This document shows positions 1 to 9,544 of a DNA stretch of 64,000 nt, one piece after another. Both the position numbers and the translations under genes were made by a program. The notes beneath the pieces are model-generated. The model saw only the letters and a program-made list of their open reading frames with translations, was not told the DNA's origin and did no database searches. Origin of the DNA: Micromonospora mirobrigensis (GTDB lineage: Bacteria; Actinomycetota; Actinomycetes; Mycobacteriales; Micromonosporaceae); contig NZ_FMCX01000002.1 in NCBI RefSeq assembly GCF_900091555.1, forward strand, positions 682,001-746,000, in the 5' to 3' direction. Numbering within the stretch: position 1 is the first letter of the stretch; every line of letters starts with the position of its first letter.

Positions 1-956
1 TGATCCAGGGCGTCTATCGGGCCCTCGACAGCGGACCGCTCGATGCCTGGTTCGTGGACAGCACCCTGGCCCGGGACCCGGACACCTCCATCGAGCGCGG
101 ACTCGGTCTGGGTGGCACCGTGATGAGCATCGCCATCGGCGCGGGCTCGTTGCTGAGCGGCCTCCTCGTTGCGGTTCAGCCGATTCCCGGCGTTCCCGGC
201 ATCGTCACGCCGGTCGTCATCGCGATCGTGGTGCGGGTGATCGAGCTCGGGTTCGTGACGGTCCTGCTGCGCGAGGAGCCGCGGAACCGGCCGGAACGGT
301 CCGGACGAGACCGCCCGTCGGTCCGATTCGGACGGACGGTCGCCAGTGCAACGCGGCTCATGACCCGCTCCCGTGTGCTGATCTGCCTGCTCGCCGTGGA
401 GATCCTGTGGGGATTCGGGATGGTCAGCTTCGAGACGCTTACCGCGGTCCGGCTGACCGCGGTAACCGGAGACACGGAACAGATCGCCTCGCTGATGGGG
501 CCGTTGACAGCGTTCGCCTGGATCGCCTCGGCAGCCGGCGCGGCTCTGATCATCCCGGTTGCGGAACGCGTCGGCACGCCGCTCGCCGCCGCCCTGATGC
601 GGGTCCTGCAGGGGCTCGCCGTCGCCGCGATGGCACTGTTCGGCGGGCTCGCCGGCATCATCACCGCGTTCCTCGCCTGCTATCTCGTGCACGGCGCGTC
701 GAACCCGCTGCACAACGCGCTGCTGCACCGCCAGGTCGGCACCGACGAGCGCGCCACCGTGTTGTCGCTGAACTCGATGGTCTCGCAGCCGGCCGCCGCA
801 CTCGGACTCGTCACGCTGACCGCGCTGGCCGACGCCATCAGCCTGAGCGCGGCGATGGTGATCGGTGCGATCATCCTGGCCGTCGCCGCCCCGCTGTACC
901 TCGCGGCGCGCAACGACCGCCGCCCGGTGACGCCGCAACCCGCTACGACCCGCTGA
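1..956 (+). CDS. MFS transporter, C-terminal part (5' end outside window)
   Basis: The frame is open from base 3 and the reading upstream of the first internal GTG (54) already looks like an MFS core: a run ending GPLDAWFVD precedes it, typical of the first transmembrane helices of drug-type MFS carriers. About 317 residues are visible, with many hydrophobic helices and a basic cytoplasmic loop around residues 95-115. This is therefore the 3' part of a longer gene. It is convergent with the thioesterase gene, with a hairpin between them. Position at the cluster edge makes product export a reasonable guess, but the substrate cannot be read from the sequence. It is the only transporter visible near the NRPS genes. 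Confidence 0.8.
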   Translation, partial: IQGVYRALDSGPLDAWFVDSTLARDPDTSIERGLGLGGTVMSIAIGAGSLLSGLLVAVQPIPGVPGIVTPVVIAIVVRVIELGFVTVLLREEPRNRPERSGRDRPSVRFGRTVASATRLMTRSRVLICLLAVEILWGFGMVSFETLTAVRLTAVTGDTEQIASLMGPLTAFAWIASAAGAALIIPVAERVGTPLAAALMRVLQGLAVAAMALFGGLAGIITAFLACYLVHGASNPLHNALLHRQVGTDERATVLSLNSMVSQPAAALGLVTLTALADAISLSAAMVIGAIILAVAAPLYLAARNDRRPVTPQPATTR

Positions 957-976
957 CCGGTCGAGGACCGATCAGC
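952..976. terminator. Hairpin between convergent MFS and thioesterase genes
   Basis: An 11-bp imperfect inverted repeat (GCTGACCGGTC / GACCGATCAGC, one mismatch) with a 3-nt loop overlaps the MFS stop codon and lies 20 nt beyond the thioesterase stop. Its position between converging genes suggests a shared terminator. There is no T-run. Confidence 0.5.
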
Positions 977-995
977 GGGGCAGCGAGGTGCCGGG

Positions 996-1766
996 TCACG
1001 AGGAGGAGTGGCGAGGCAGGCAGATGCCGGACAATACGGCCGTGAGTACGGTGAACATCGCGTCCGTCGAACTCTCCTGGTAGAAGTGGCCCCCGTCGAA
1101 CACGTGCAGCGACGATGGCGCGGTGCTGTGCCTCCGCCAGCCGAGCAGGTCAGCCTCGTCGACCTCGGGGTCGTCACGCCCGCCCAGCACATCGATCGGC
1201 ACGGTGAGCGGGGGCCGTTCGGCGTACCGGTAGCGCTCGCACGCCTCCAGGTCCGCCCGCAGGATCGGAATGGCGCGGGCGACCAGGTCGGGGTGATCGA
1301 AGAACTCGGGCGGCGTGCCGCCCTGCGCCCGTAACATCGTGGTCAAGGCGGCATCGCTGCCGAGGTGGGACGATGTCCGGAGCCGGTTCCAGCGGTCCGG
1401 GCTGCGCGCGCTACTGACCACCAGGCGCCGCGGCTCCGGACCGCCCCTGTCCCGCAACATCTGGGCGGTCTCGTACGCGAGCAGACCGCCCATGCTGTGC
1501 CCGAACAGGACGAACGGCAGCCGGTACCGTTCGTCCGCTATGCCGTGGGCGATCTCGGCGCTCAACTCGGCGATCCGGGTGCGCGGCGGCTCATCAGCCC
1601 GGGCGCCCCGTCCGGGCAGCTGCAACGGACACAGCTCGACGTCCGGTGGCAGCCGATCGGCCCAGCCGAGATATGCCGCCGCGCTGCCGCCCGCGAACGG
1701 CAGGCAGTAGAGACGGATCCGCGGCGTCGCAGTGGATCGGCGGTACGGCAGGAGACCGGTGTCCAT
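996..1766 (-). CDS. Type II (editing) thioesterase, alpha/beta hydrolase
   Basis: A 256-residue free-standing thioesterase of the kind found with NRPS and PKS clusters (GrsT/RifR family). It hydrolyses stalled or misprimed acyl groups from carrier-protein phosphopantetheine arms. The nucleophile elbow GHSMGG is near residue 90, and the catalytic His is in the GGHFYQ motif near residue 228. The N-terminus (RLYCLPFAGGSAAAY) is the usual start of this family. The ATG lies 3 nt after the NRPS 1 stop codon and is preceded by a GGGGTGA ribosome site, so it is the last gene of the NRPS 1 operon and probably co-translated. Confidence 0.93.
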   Translation of the reverse strand: MDTGLLPYRRSTATPRIRLYCLPFAGGSAAAYLGWADRLPPDVELCPLQLPGRGARADEPPRTRIAELSAEIAHGIADERYRLPFVLFGHSMGGLLAYETAQMLRDRGGPEPRRLVVSSARSPDRWNRLRTSSHLGSDAALTTMLRAQGGTPPEFFDHPDLVARAIPILRADLEACERYRYAERPPLTVPIDVLGGRDDPEVDEADLLGWRRHSTAPSSLHVFDGGHFYQESSTDAMFTVLTAVLSGICLPRHSSS

Positions 1767-1769
1767 GGG

Positions 1770-4700
1770 TCACCCCTGCCCGTTGGCGATGGACATCGGC
1801 ATGGGCATCGACCCGACCATGATCTCGCCGAGGGTCTCGGCGTCGCCGGCGCACAGGGCGCGCAGCACCTCGAGGAAGGTGTGCGCAACGGTCGCAGCGG
1901 CTGGGGCGTCGTACCAGCGGCGGTCGTAGAGCAGCTCCAACCGCAGCCGATCAGCGTCAACCACGTTGACGACCAGCGGATACTCAGTGCTCTCCACTGC
2001 GCCGGCCACGGTGAGCGTGGCCCGGCCGGTGCAGACCCTCGGCGACAGCGTCTCGGTCACCACGATGCTGTGGAACAGCGGCACCCCGCGCGGGATCCCG
2101 GTGCACTCCTGGACCTCGCTGAGGGGCGAGTTCTCGTGCTCCTGCATAGGCACCATCTGCGCCTGGACGTCGTCGAGCCAGGCGGGCACCGCCATTCCGG
2201 CGTCGAGGCGCACCCGGACGGGCAACGTGTTGAGCATCGGCCCGACGACCCGGTCGGCCCCCGGAAATGCGGCGGTGCGCCCGGAGACGGTGCAGCCGAA
2301 GAGCACGTCGTCGCGATCGGTCAGGTGACCGAGCGCTGTCGCCCAGGCGGCAGTGGCCACACTGGCCAGGGTGAGCCCGTGTCCGCGCGCGTATGCCCGG
2401 ACGGTCCGCGTCTGCTCGTCGGTGAGGCTGAGCGTCACGTAGTCGCTCCCCCGGCGCTCCGCCTGCGGTGCCGGAACCGGCATCGGGGTGGGCTCAGTGA
2501 CGTCGTGCAGCTGGGTGGCCCAGTACCGGCCCGATTCGACGGCATCCAACGTCCCGAGCCAGCCGACGTACTGCCGGAAGGCCGTCGCGGGCTCCAGGCG
2601 GGCCGGTCGTCCCTCCAGCAACGCCGTGTAGACCGCCATCACGTCGCGCAGGAGCAGGTCGACACTCCATCCGTCGAGCAGCAGATGGTGATAGGTGAGG
2701 ATGCCGGTGACGGCGTCCTCCGAACGGCTCAGCACCAGTTTCCAGAGCACCCGGTCGAGGGTCATGCCCGTACTCCGCTCGGCGACCGCGACTCCGGCCG
2801 CATCGTCCACCGTACGGATGAACAGTTCCGGTTCCCGCCAGACGACCTGAACCGGTTCCTGCCCGCTCTGCCAGTCCACGGTGGTCCGCAGGATTGCGTG
2901 CCGGCCCGCGGCCTCGCGCCAGGCCCGCTCGAACAGAGCCAGGTCCACCGCACCGGTCAGCCGGAGGTTCTGCTGGTCGATGTAGACGCCCTCGTCCGGG
3001 CGCAGAAGAGTCTGGAACAGCATGCCGGCCTGGGTGGTGGTGAGCGGATAGACGTCCTCGACGACTCCGGGCCCGGAGGTGATGAGGCGGACTTCGTCGT
3101 CGGTCAGGCGGGCGAGCGGGAAGTCGGAGGAAGTGTGCCCGCCGGGGTGTGCGACGCAGTACCGCACCAGTTCGTTGACGTGGTCGAGGAACCGCTCGGC
3201 CACCGTCACCACGCTCGACTCCGCCAGCCGCTCCGGAGGGTAGGTCCAATCGACCAGGAGCCGGTCCTCGCGGATCTCGGCCTCGATCTCGATCGGATGG
3301 GTACGGCGCTGCCCGGGTGCACGGTCGGCGCCGCACACCGGTGCCAGCATGCGCAGCGGACCGGTGGCGGACGGCGGTGTCACCCGGCCGTGATAGTTGA
3401 ACACCACCTCGGCGTCCTGCTCGGCGCGCAACCGATCCGCCTGCGGGCTGGTACTGAGGTGACGCAGGAGGGCATGGTCGAAGCCGCCGTGGGGCATCGA
3501 GCGGAGATGTTCCTTGACGGTGTCGAGTGCGGCGCCGAGGTCATCGCCGTCGATCGACGGTGCGAACGGCACCACCGAGGTGAACCAGCCGACCGTACGG
3601 GAGATGTCGATGCCGGGCAGGGGATGGTCGCGGCCGTGCCGCTCGACGTCCACCCGCACCGAGCCACCGGCCCAGTCCCGCAGGGCCCGGGCGAGGGCGG
3701 TCAGCAGCACGTCCTCGACCTGCACGTGCCGGGCGGCGGGGGCGCCGCTCAGCAGCAGCCGGGTGTCCTTCACGCCGAGCTCGGCGCGCACGGTGCTGGC
3801 GGCGCCGACGAGGTCGGAGCCCGCGTCCGGGTCGCCGGGCAGCGCGGTCCCGGTCGGCACGGTGAGCCGGTCACACAGAGCCAGCACCGTCGGGTCGTCA
3901 GCGCGCCGCTTGAGCGCTGCGGCCCACACGCCGGGGTGCACCTCCGGGGCCGGCAGGGCGGCGTCCTGCCCGTCGGTGTCACACGCCGCCGCCAGGTCTT
4001 CGACCAGGAACCGCCAGGACACCGTGTCGACCGCGAGGTGATGGACGACGACGATCAGGTTGGCCGGCCGGTCCCGGCGCGTGACGAGCGCTGCGCGTAG
4101 CAAGGGTCCGCGGGTCAGATCGAGGCTTGCCTGCACCCGGTCCGCGACGGCCGAAAGTTCCTCGTCGTCGGCGATCGACTCGTGGATCAACAGGTCGGCA
4201 TCCCCGGGTGGCTCGATGTGCTGCTGCCAGCCCGCATCGGTCCGGGTGAAGCGCGCCCGCAGCGCCGGGTGCCTGTTCACGACGGCGCGCAGCGCTTCGG
4301 CTATCACCGTCGGGTCCTCGATCTCGGTCTCCAGCAGGACGGACTGGTTGTAGTGGTGTGCGTCGGCCAGGTCGCAATTCAGGAACCAGGCTTGCATCGG
4401 CGTCGGTGGCAGGGTGCCGCCGATGTCGCCGGCCTCCGCCCCGGCCGCGTCCGAGGCGGTCGCCACCGGCTCGGTGTGCGCCGCGAGGGTGGCCACCGTC
4501 GGATACCGGAAGATGAGCCTCGGCGTGATCTCCAGGCCCTCCGCGCGGGCCGCGGCCATGATCTGGATCGTCAGGATGGAGTCGCCGCCGAGTTCGAAGT
4601 AGTTGTCGTGGACACCGACCCGATCGAGGCCCAGTGCTGCGGCCCAGATGGCCGCGACCCGCACTTCCACCTCGTCGCGAGGGGCGTCGTATCCCCGGTC

Positions 4701-7700
4701 GGCGGGTTCCGCGACGAGGTCCGGGGCGGGCAACGCCCGACGCTCGACCTTGCCGTTGGCGTCCAGCGGCACCGCGTCGATCGCCACGAACAGCGAAGGG
4801 ATCAGGTAGCCGGGCAGGAGCCGGCCGAGAAACTCGCGCAGTTCACCCGCGCCGGGCACGCCGCCTGCGTCGTCGGTACCGGTACCGCTACCGACGACGT
4901 AGGCGACCAGCTGGCGGCGATTCTGCTGATCCGACCGGGCCAACACGATCGCCCGCTCGACGCCGGGATGGGTGGCCAGATGCTGTTCGATCTCGCCGGT
5001 CTCGACCCGGTACCCGCGGATCTTCACCTGGTCGTCGAGTCGGCGCTGGAACTGCACGTTGCCGTCGGGCAGCTGGTAGCCCCGGTCGCCGGTGCGGTAC
5101 ATCCGCATGCCGGGGCGACCGGTGTAGGGATCGGGCAGGAAACGCTCCGCGGTCAAGCCGGGTTGGTGCAGGTAACCCCGGGCCGGGCAGACGCCGCCGA
5201 TGTAGATCTCCCCCGGCACGCCGACCGGCGCCGGGGCCAGATTTCGGTCGAGTACGTACATCGTCGTGTGCGGGATCGGACTACCGATCGGCAGCAGATC
5301 CCGATCGACTGGATCACCCACCGGCGTGTACACCGAGTTCGCCACGGACGCCTCGGTCGGACCGTACTCGTTGAGGATGTCACTGTCCGGAGCGAGGCTC
5401 CGCCAGCGGCGCAACGCGGAAGACGGAAACGCGTCCGCACCGACGGCGAGCACCCCCGCCAGTCCAGCCGCCTCCGCGGCGGTGAGTTGCTGGGTGAGCA
5501 GCTCCAGGTGACCCGGGGTCATCTTGAGGAAGCTGTACGGGCCACCGCGCACCAGTTCCGCGGCCAGTTGCGCCGGGTCGAGCCCTTCCGGCAGCAGGCG
5601 GACCGGTCGGCCGAGCAGCAGTGGGGTGTAGAGGTTCGGCACGATCATGTCGAATCCGACGGATGAGAAGAGAGCCGTGCCGCCGTCGCGCCCGCCCGCG
5701 TACCGATCGGCGCAGAACCGCAAGTAGTTGACGAGGCCGCGATGGTGGCAGGCCACCCCCTTGGGTCGTCCCGTCGAGCCCGAGGTGTAGATGACGTAGG
5801 CGAGCTGGTCGGCGTGCCGGGCCCCGGGCGGGTCGGTGTCGTCCTGCTCAGCTATCAGCTCGGCGTCGCGGTCGAGCAGGCATACCTGTCCAGGTGGGTC
5901 GGTCAGCAAGGTCTGGTACTGGTCCTGGGACACCACATGGGACAGCCCGGCGTCGGCCATGATGGTGCGGACCCGCGCGGCCGGGTTGTCCGGCGCCAGG
6001 GGCACGTACGCGGCTTGCGCCTTCAGCACCGCGAGCAGGGTGACCAGCAGCTCGGGGCTGCGCTCGACGATCACGCCGACCAGGCTCTCCGGACCGACAC
6101 CGATGCCCTTCAGGTGACGGGCCAGCCGGTTCGCCCTGGCGTTCAGCTCCCGGTACGTCATCGTCTGCTCGCCCCAGAGCAGCGCAGCGGCGTTCGGCGT
6201 GCGGCGGACCTGTTCCTCGAACAGGCCATGGATGGTGGCATCGTCGGGGCCGGGCACCACGGTGTCGTTGATGCTCAGCAGACGGTCGTGTTCGGCCCGG
6301 CTCAGCACGGAGGTGTCGCGGAGCAGCCGGCCGGGTTCCTCGGCGAACGCTTCGGCCACCGTACGCAGGTGGTCGGCGATGCGTCGCGCGGTCTCGGGCT
6401 GCACGGCGCGCAACTGGTGGCGAAGGAGGAAGCGGATCCGGTCCGGCTGCTCCTCCACCATCAGGATCAGCGGATAGCCGGTGCGCTCGTACGTCTCGGC
6501 CAGGCGCAGACCCGCAGCGTGCGCGGCCGGACCGGTGCCCGGCTGGTTCTGGGCGATGACGATGGTGTCGAACAACGGCGTGCCCCTCGGCATGTCGCTC
6601 ACCGCCTGGATGTCCGGCAGCGCCGCGTGCGCGTGATCGCGCATCCGCACCAGGTCGGTCTGCAGGTCGTTCAGCCAGCCGGCCAGGGTGTCGCTCCCGT
6701 GGTAGCAGGCACGTACCGGAATGGTGTTGATGAACAGGCCGACCATGTCCTCCACCGCGGGCAGGTCGGCCGGTCGCCCCGCCACCGTCGACCCGAACAC
6801 CACCTCGTCCTGTCCGCTGTAGACCGCCAGCAGCAGCGCCCAGAACCCGTGCGCCAGCGTGCTGGCGGTCAACCCCGCGTTCCGGGAGGCCGCACGCAGC
6901 CGGGCCAGCAGCGGGCCGTCGACGTCCATGGTGACCTCGCCGATCGTCCCGTCCGTGGCGGTGTCGTGGCCCGAACCGTGCACCTCCCAGGCCGTCGGCT
7001 CGGTCAGGCCGGCCAGGTACGCGCGCCAGAAGTCCTCGGTGGGTCCGCGATCCTGAGCGCGGAGCCAGTCGGTGAGACGCCGGTACGGCACGCCGTGGAT
7101 CTCCGCGCGGCGCCCGGCACGCCGAGCAGCGTATGCGACGCCGAGTTGCTCGGTCAGCGTGGCGAGGCTCCAGGCGTCCAGGATCAGGTGATGGTGGCTG
7201 AGGACCAGCCGGGTGTGGGCTCCGAAGTCGATGAGAGTGGCGCGCACAGGTGGCGCCGAGACGAGATCGAACGACGCTAACCGGTCCTCCCGGAGGAACG
7301 CGGCGAAGAGAGCCGGGCGTTCGGCGTCCGGGCGGTCTCGCCAGTCGATCTTCCGGACCGGAAGCGCGAACCGCCGCAGCACCACCTGGGTCGGGTCGGC
7401 GACCCCCTCGAGCTGGACCCGGCTCCGCAGCACCGGGTGCGTGTCGACCAGGTCCTGGAGGGCCGCGGTCAGCGCCTCGTCGTCGACGGGCGCAACGGCG
7501 TCGATCACCGTCTGCTGGTGATAGTCCCCGCTGTCCTCGGACAGCTCGCTGTGGAAGAGCATGCCGGCCTGCATCGAGGTGAGCGGGTACGCGTCGGCGA
7601 TGTCGGCGCGGTTGCGTAGCTCGGCCAGCGCCGGGTCCTCGACGTGACCGGCGACCGCCGGGGCACCCGTGGTCGGAACGACCTCGTCGGCAAGCCGGCG

Positions 7701-9416
7701 GACGGTCCGCAGACCGAGGATCTGCGCGGCAGTCGTCTGCAGCCCGGCATCCCGGGTGCGGACGATGATCTGCAGCGCGGAGATCGAGTCGCCACCCAGT
7801 GCGAAGAAGTCGTCGTCGATGCCGAGCTCGGCCAGGCCGAGCACCTCGCTCCAGACCGCGGTCAGGGTCCGCTGCGTCGGGTTCTCCGGGGGTGAGTACG
7901 GCGATCGCAGGTCGGCGCGGGTCAGCATGGGTACGGGCAGGGCCGCCCGATCGACCTTGCCGCTGGTGGTCAACGGAATGTGCGCCAGCGGCAGGTACAT
8001 CGCCGGCAGCATGTAGGCCGGGAGGTCGCGGGACAACCACGACTCCAGCTCGTCGCGACCGGGCAGGGGACGGTCACCCGTACCGACGACGTAGGCCACC
8101 AGGCGGGTGTGCTGGTTCTCGCTGTGCGTCACCACGACGGCATCGGCCACCGCAGGGTGACCGCGCAGTACGGCGGAGATCTCCCCCAGCTCGATCCGGT
8201 TTCCATTGATCTTCACCTGGTGATCGACGCGACCCAGATAGTCCAACTGCCCGCCCGGCAGCGCGCGGACCACGTCACCGGTGCAGTACATCCGGTGCCC
8301 GCCGCCCGCGAACGGGTCGGGCAGGAACCGGTCGGCGGTCAGGTCGGCCCGGCGGTGATACCCGCGGGTGACGGCGACGCCGCCGATGTACAGCTCACCC
8401 TCCGTACCGGCCGGCACCGGTTCGAAGTTGTCGTCCAGCACGTACCAGGTCACGTTGTCGATCGGGTCACCGATCGGAACGCTCGTCCCGTCACTGCCCG
8501 GCTGCCAGGTGTGCGCCGACACCTCGATCGAGGTCTCGGTCGGCCCGTACATGTTGTGCACCTGCGCCGACATCAGCTTGGCGGCCCGGTCGGCCAGATC
8601 GGGCGGCAGTGCCTCGCCGGTGCAGAAGACATCGCTGACGCAGTCGAGATTCGCCACGGCGGGCTCGGTGACGAACTGGGCGAGCATGGACGGTACGAAA
8701 TGGACGATGTCCACTCTCTCGGCTGCGATGATCTGCGCCAGATAGGCCGGATCGCGGTGTCCGCCGGGCCGGGCAAGGACCAACCGGGCACCGCTCACCA
8801 GCGGCCAGAACAACTCCCAGGCGGACACGTCGAAGCTGATCGGTGTCTTCTGCAGGATCGTGGTGCCGGGGCCGATGGGTCGCACGCGCTGGTGCCACAA
8901 CAGCCGGTTGACGACCCCGCGGTGGGGGACCAGCACCCCTTTCGGGCGGCCGGTCGATCCCGAGGTGTAGATGACGTAGACCAAGTTGTCCGGATCGGCG
9001 GGCGCCGGGGGTGCCTCGCCCGGCGGAAGCGAGTCGATGTCGAGCACCGGTACGCCGGCGCCGTTACCGTTCATCAGACCGTCGTGGGTGAGGACCACCG
9101 GCGCCGCGGTGTCGGTCAGCATGAACGCCAGCCGGTCGACCGGATAGTCCGGGTCCAGCGGCACGTACGCGCAGCCGGCCCGGATGATGCCCAGCAGGCC
9201 GGCCATCATCGCCACACTCCGCTCGGCGCACAGACCGATCGGGGTCTCCGGCCCGAACCCCCGCCGGCGCAGGGCCGCGGCGACCGCCGAAGCCCGTGCG
9301 TCGAGGTCCGTGTACGACAACGTCACACCGTCCGCGGTGATGGCCGGTTCCTGCGGCGTGGCCGCGACCTGGGCTCGAAACAGACTGTCGACCGTGTCAT
9401 GGGGGTTCGCTCGCAT
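1770..9416 (-). CDS. NRPS 1: A-T-C-A-T-E-C (Ser-like start module, D-residue second module, orphan terminal C)
   Basis: About 2548 residues. Order with rough positions: A1 10-500 (YTSGSTGRPKG), T1 with FFALGGDSIS near 545, C1 600-1040 (HHLILDAWS), A2 1060-1570, T2 (YFELGGDSIL) near 1620, E 1680-2100 (HHLAVDTVSWR, RTVGWFTSVVP, NYHGR), terminal C 2120-2540 (HHLLLDGWS). By-eye alignment to the GrsA specificity positions gives DVWHFTMIE for A1, close to the serine code DVWHLSLID, and DMPKAGEVA for A2, in the same family as A2 of NRPS 2. The protein starts without a C domain, so it initiates the chain. It ends in a C domain with no partner A-T, which the free-standing A-T protein could supply. I chose ATG 9416 over the in-frame start at 9446 because the promoter repeats at 9434-9466 overlap that longer start. 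Confidence 0.93.
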   Translation of the reverse strand: MRANPHDTVDSLFRAQVAATPQEPAITADGVTLSYTDLDARASAVAAALRRRGFGPETPIGLCAERSVAMMAGLLGIIRAGCAYVPLDPDYPVDRLAFMLTDTAAPVVLTHDGLMNGNGAGVPVLDIDSLPPGEAPPAPADPDNLVYVIYTSGSTGRPKGVLVPHRGVVNRLLWHQRVRPIGPGTTILQKTPISFDVSAWELFWPLVSGARLVLARPGGHRDPAYLAQIIAAERVDIVHFVPSMLAQFVTEPAVANLDCVSDVFCTGEALPPDLADRAAKLMSAQVHNMYGPTETSIEVSAHTWQPGSDGTSVPIGDPIDNVTWYVLDDNFEPVPAGTEGELYIGGVAVTRGYHRRADLTADRFLPDPFAGGGHRMYCTGDVVRALPGGQLDYLGRVDHQVKINGNRIELGEISAVLRGHPAVADAVVVTHSENQHTRLVAYVVGTGDRPLPGRDELESWLSRDLPAYMLPAMYLPLAHIPLTTSGKVDRAALPVPMLTRADLRSPYSPPENPTQRTLTAVWSEVLGLAELGIDDDFFALGGDSISALQIIVRTRDAGLQTTAAQILGLRTVRRLADEVVPTTGAPAVAGHVEDPALAELRNRADIADAYPLTSMQAGMLFHSELSEDSGDYHQQTVIDAVAPVDDEALTAALQDLVDTHPVLRSRVQLEGVADPTQVVLRRFALPVRKIDWRDRPDAERPALFAAFLREDRLASFDLVSAPPVRATLIDFGAHTRLVLSHHHLILDAWSLATLTEQLGVAYAARRAGRRAEIHGVPYRRLTDWLRAQDRGPTEDFWRAYLAGLTEPTAWEVHGSGHDTATDGTIGEVTMDVDGPLLARLRAASRNAGLTASTLAHGFWALLLAVYSGQDEVVFGSTVAGRPADLPAVEDMVGLFINTIPVRACYHGSDTLAGWLNDLQTDLVRMRDHAHAALPDIQAVSDMPRGTPLFDTIVIAQNQPGTGPAAHAAGLRLAETYERTGYPLILMVEEQPDRIRFLLRHQLRAVQPETARRIADHLRTVAEAFAEEPGRLLRDTSVLSRAEHDRLLSINDTVVPGPDDATIHGLFEEQVRRTPNAAALLWGEQTMTYRELNARANRLARHLKGIGVGPESLVGVIVERSPELLVTLLAVLKAQAAYVPLAPDNPAARVRTIMADAGLSHVVSQDQYQTLLTDPPGQVCLLDRDAELIAEQDDTDPPGARHADQLAYVIYTSGSTGRPKGVACHHRGLVNYLRFCADRYAGGRDGGTALFSSVGFDMIVPNLYTPLLLGRPVRLLPEGLDPAQLAAELVRGGPYSFLKMTPGHLELLTQQLTAAEAAGLAGVLAVGADAFPSSALRRWRSLAPDSDILNEYGPTEASVANSVYTPVGDPVDRDLLPIGSPIPHTTMYVLDRNLAPAPVGVPGEIYIGGVCPARGYLHQPGLTAERFLPDPYTGRPGMRMYRTGDRGYQLPDGNVQFQRRLDDQVKIRGYRVETGEIEQHLATHPGVERAIVLARSDQQNRRQLVAYVVGSGTGTDDAGGVPGAGELREFLGRLLPGYLIPSLFVAIDAVPLDANGKVERRALPAPDLVAEPADRGYDAPRDEVEVRVAAIWAAALGLDRVGVHDNYFELGGDSILTIQIMAAARAEGLEITPRLIFRYPTVATLAAHTEPVATASDAAGAEAGDIGGTLPPTPMQAWFLNCDLADAHHYNQSVLLETEIEDPTVIAEALRAVVNRHPALRARFTRTDAGWQQHIEPPGDADLLIHESIADDEELSAVADRVQASLDLTRGPLLRAALVTRRDRPANLIVVVHHLAVDTVSWRFLVEDLAAACDTDGQDAALPAPEVHPGVWAAALKRRADDPTVLALCDRLTVPTGTALPGDPDAGSDLVGAASTVRAELGVKDTRLLLSGAPAARHVQVEDVLLTALARALRDWAGGSVRVDVERHGRDHPLPGIDISRTVGWFTSVVPFAPSIDGDDLGAALDTVKEHLRSMPHGGFDHALLRHLSTSPQADRLRAEQDAEVVFNYHGRVTPPSATGPLRMLAPVCGADRAPGQRRTHPIEIEAEIREDRLLVDWTYPPERLAESSVVTVAERFLDHVNELVRYCVAHPGGHTSSDFPLARLTDDEVRLITSGPGVVEDVYPLTTTQAGMLFQTLLRPDEGVYIDQQNLRLTGAVDLALFERAWREAAGRHAILRTTVDWQSGQEPVQVVWREPELFIRTVDDAAGVAVAERSTGMTLDRVLWKLVLSRSEDAVTGILTYHHLLLDGWSVDLLLRDVMAVYTALLEGRPARLEPATAFRQYVGWLGTLDAVESGRYWATQLHDVTEPTPMPVPAPQAERRGSDYVTLSLTDEQTRTVRAYARGHGLTLASVATAAWATALGHLTDRDDVLFGCTVSGRTAAFPGADRVVGPMLNTLPVRVRLDAGMAVPAWLDDVQAQMVPMQEHENSPLSEVQECTGIPRGVPLFHSIVVTETLSPRVCTGRATLTVAGAVESTEYPLVVNVVDADRLRLELLYDRRWYDAPAAATVAHTFLEVLRALCAGDAETLGEIMVGSMPMPMSIANGQG

Positions 9417-9433
9417 GGCCGCACCATCCCGAG

Positions 9434-9466
9434 GCCGGCTATCCACGGTCTATCGGCGCCCTATCC
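9434..9466 (-). promoter_or_regulatory. Three 11-bp direct repeats, predicted SARP operator of NRPS 1
   Basis: On the minus strand the units are GGATAGGGCGC, CGATAGACCGT and GGATAGCCGGC, back to back at exactly 11-bp period. The last GATAG ends 22 nt before ATG 9416. SARP regulators bind heptamer direct repeats one helical turn apart just upstream of the -10 box, so this geometry predicts a transcript starting at or near the ATG (leaderless). Confidence 0.75.
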
Positions 9467-9493
9467 CCCCGGGACCGGAGCGGCATCCGGCGC

Positions 9494-9526
9494 CGACAGG
9501 GATCGAACAGGGCCTCGATAGGTCGA
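9494..9526 (+). promoter_or_regulatory. Three 11-bp direct repeats, predicted SARP operator of the A-T/ACP operon
   Basis: Units CGACAGGGATC, GAACAGGGCCT and CGATAGGTCGA at exact 11-bp period, pointing rightwards. The last GATAG ends 23 nt before ATG 9545. Together with the opposing set at 9434-9466 this makes a symmetric bidirectional control region. Confidence 0.75.
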
Positions 9527-9544
9527 CCGGGCAACGTCGCCGGC

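Noticed and set aside
1365-4100. 911-residue open frame on the plus strand across the thioesterase and NRPS 1
   Set aside because: It is the high-GC antisense shadow of NRPS 1, rich in Arg, Gly, His and Val with no domain, and NRPS 1 is unmistakable on the other strand. The same applies to the long plus-strand frames at 4.2-9.5 kb and 28-38 kb.
9417-9446. NRPS 1 start at 9,446
   Set aside because: The extra ten residues would be encoded inside the operator repeats; ATG 9,416 gives the 22-nt spacing also seen at NRPS 2.
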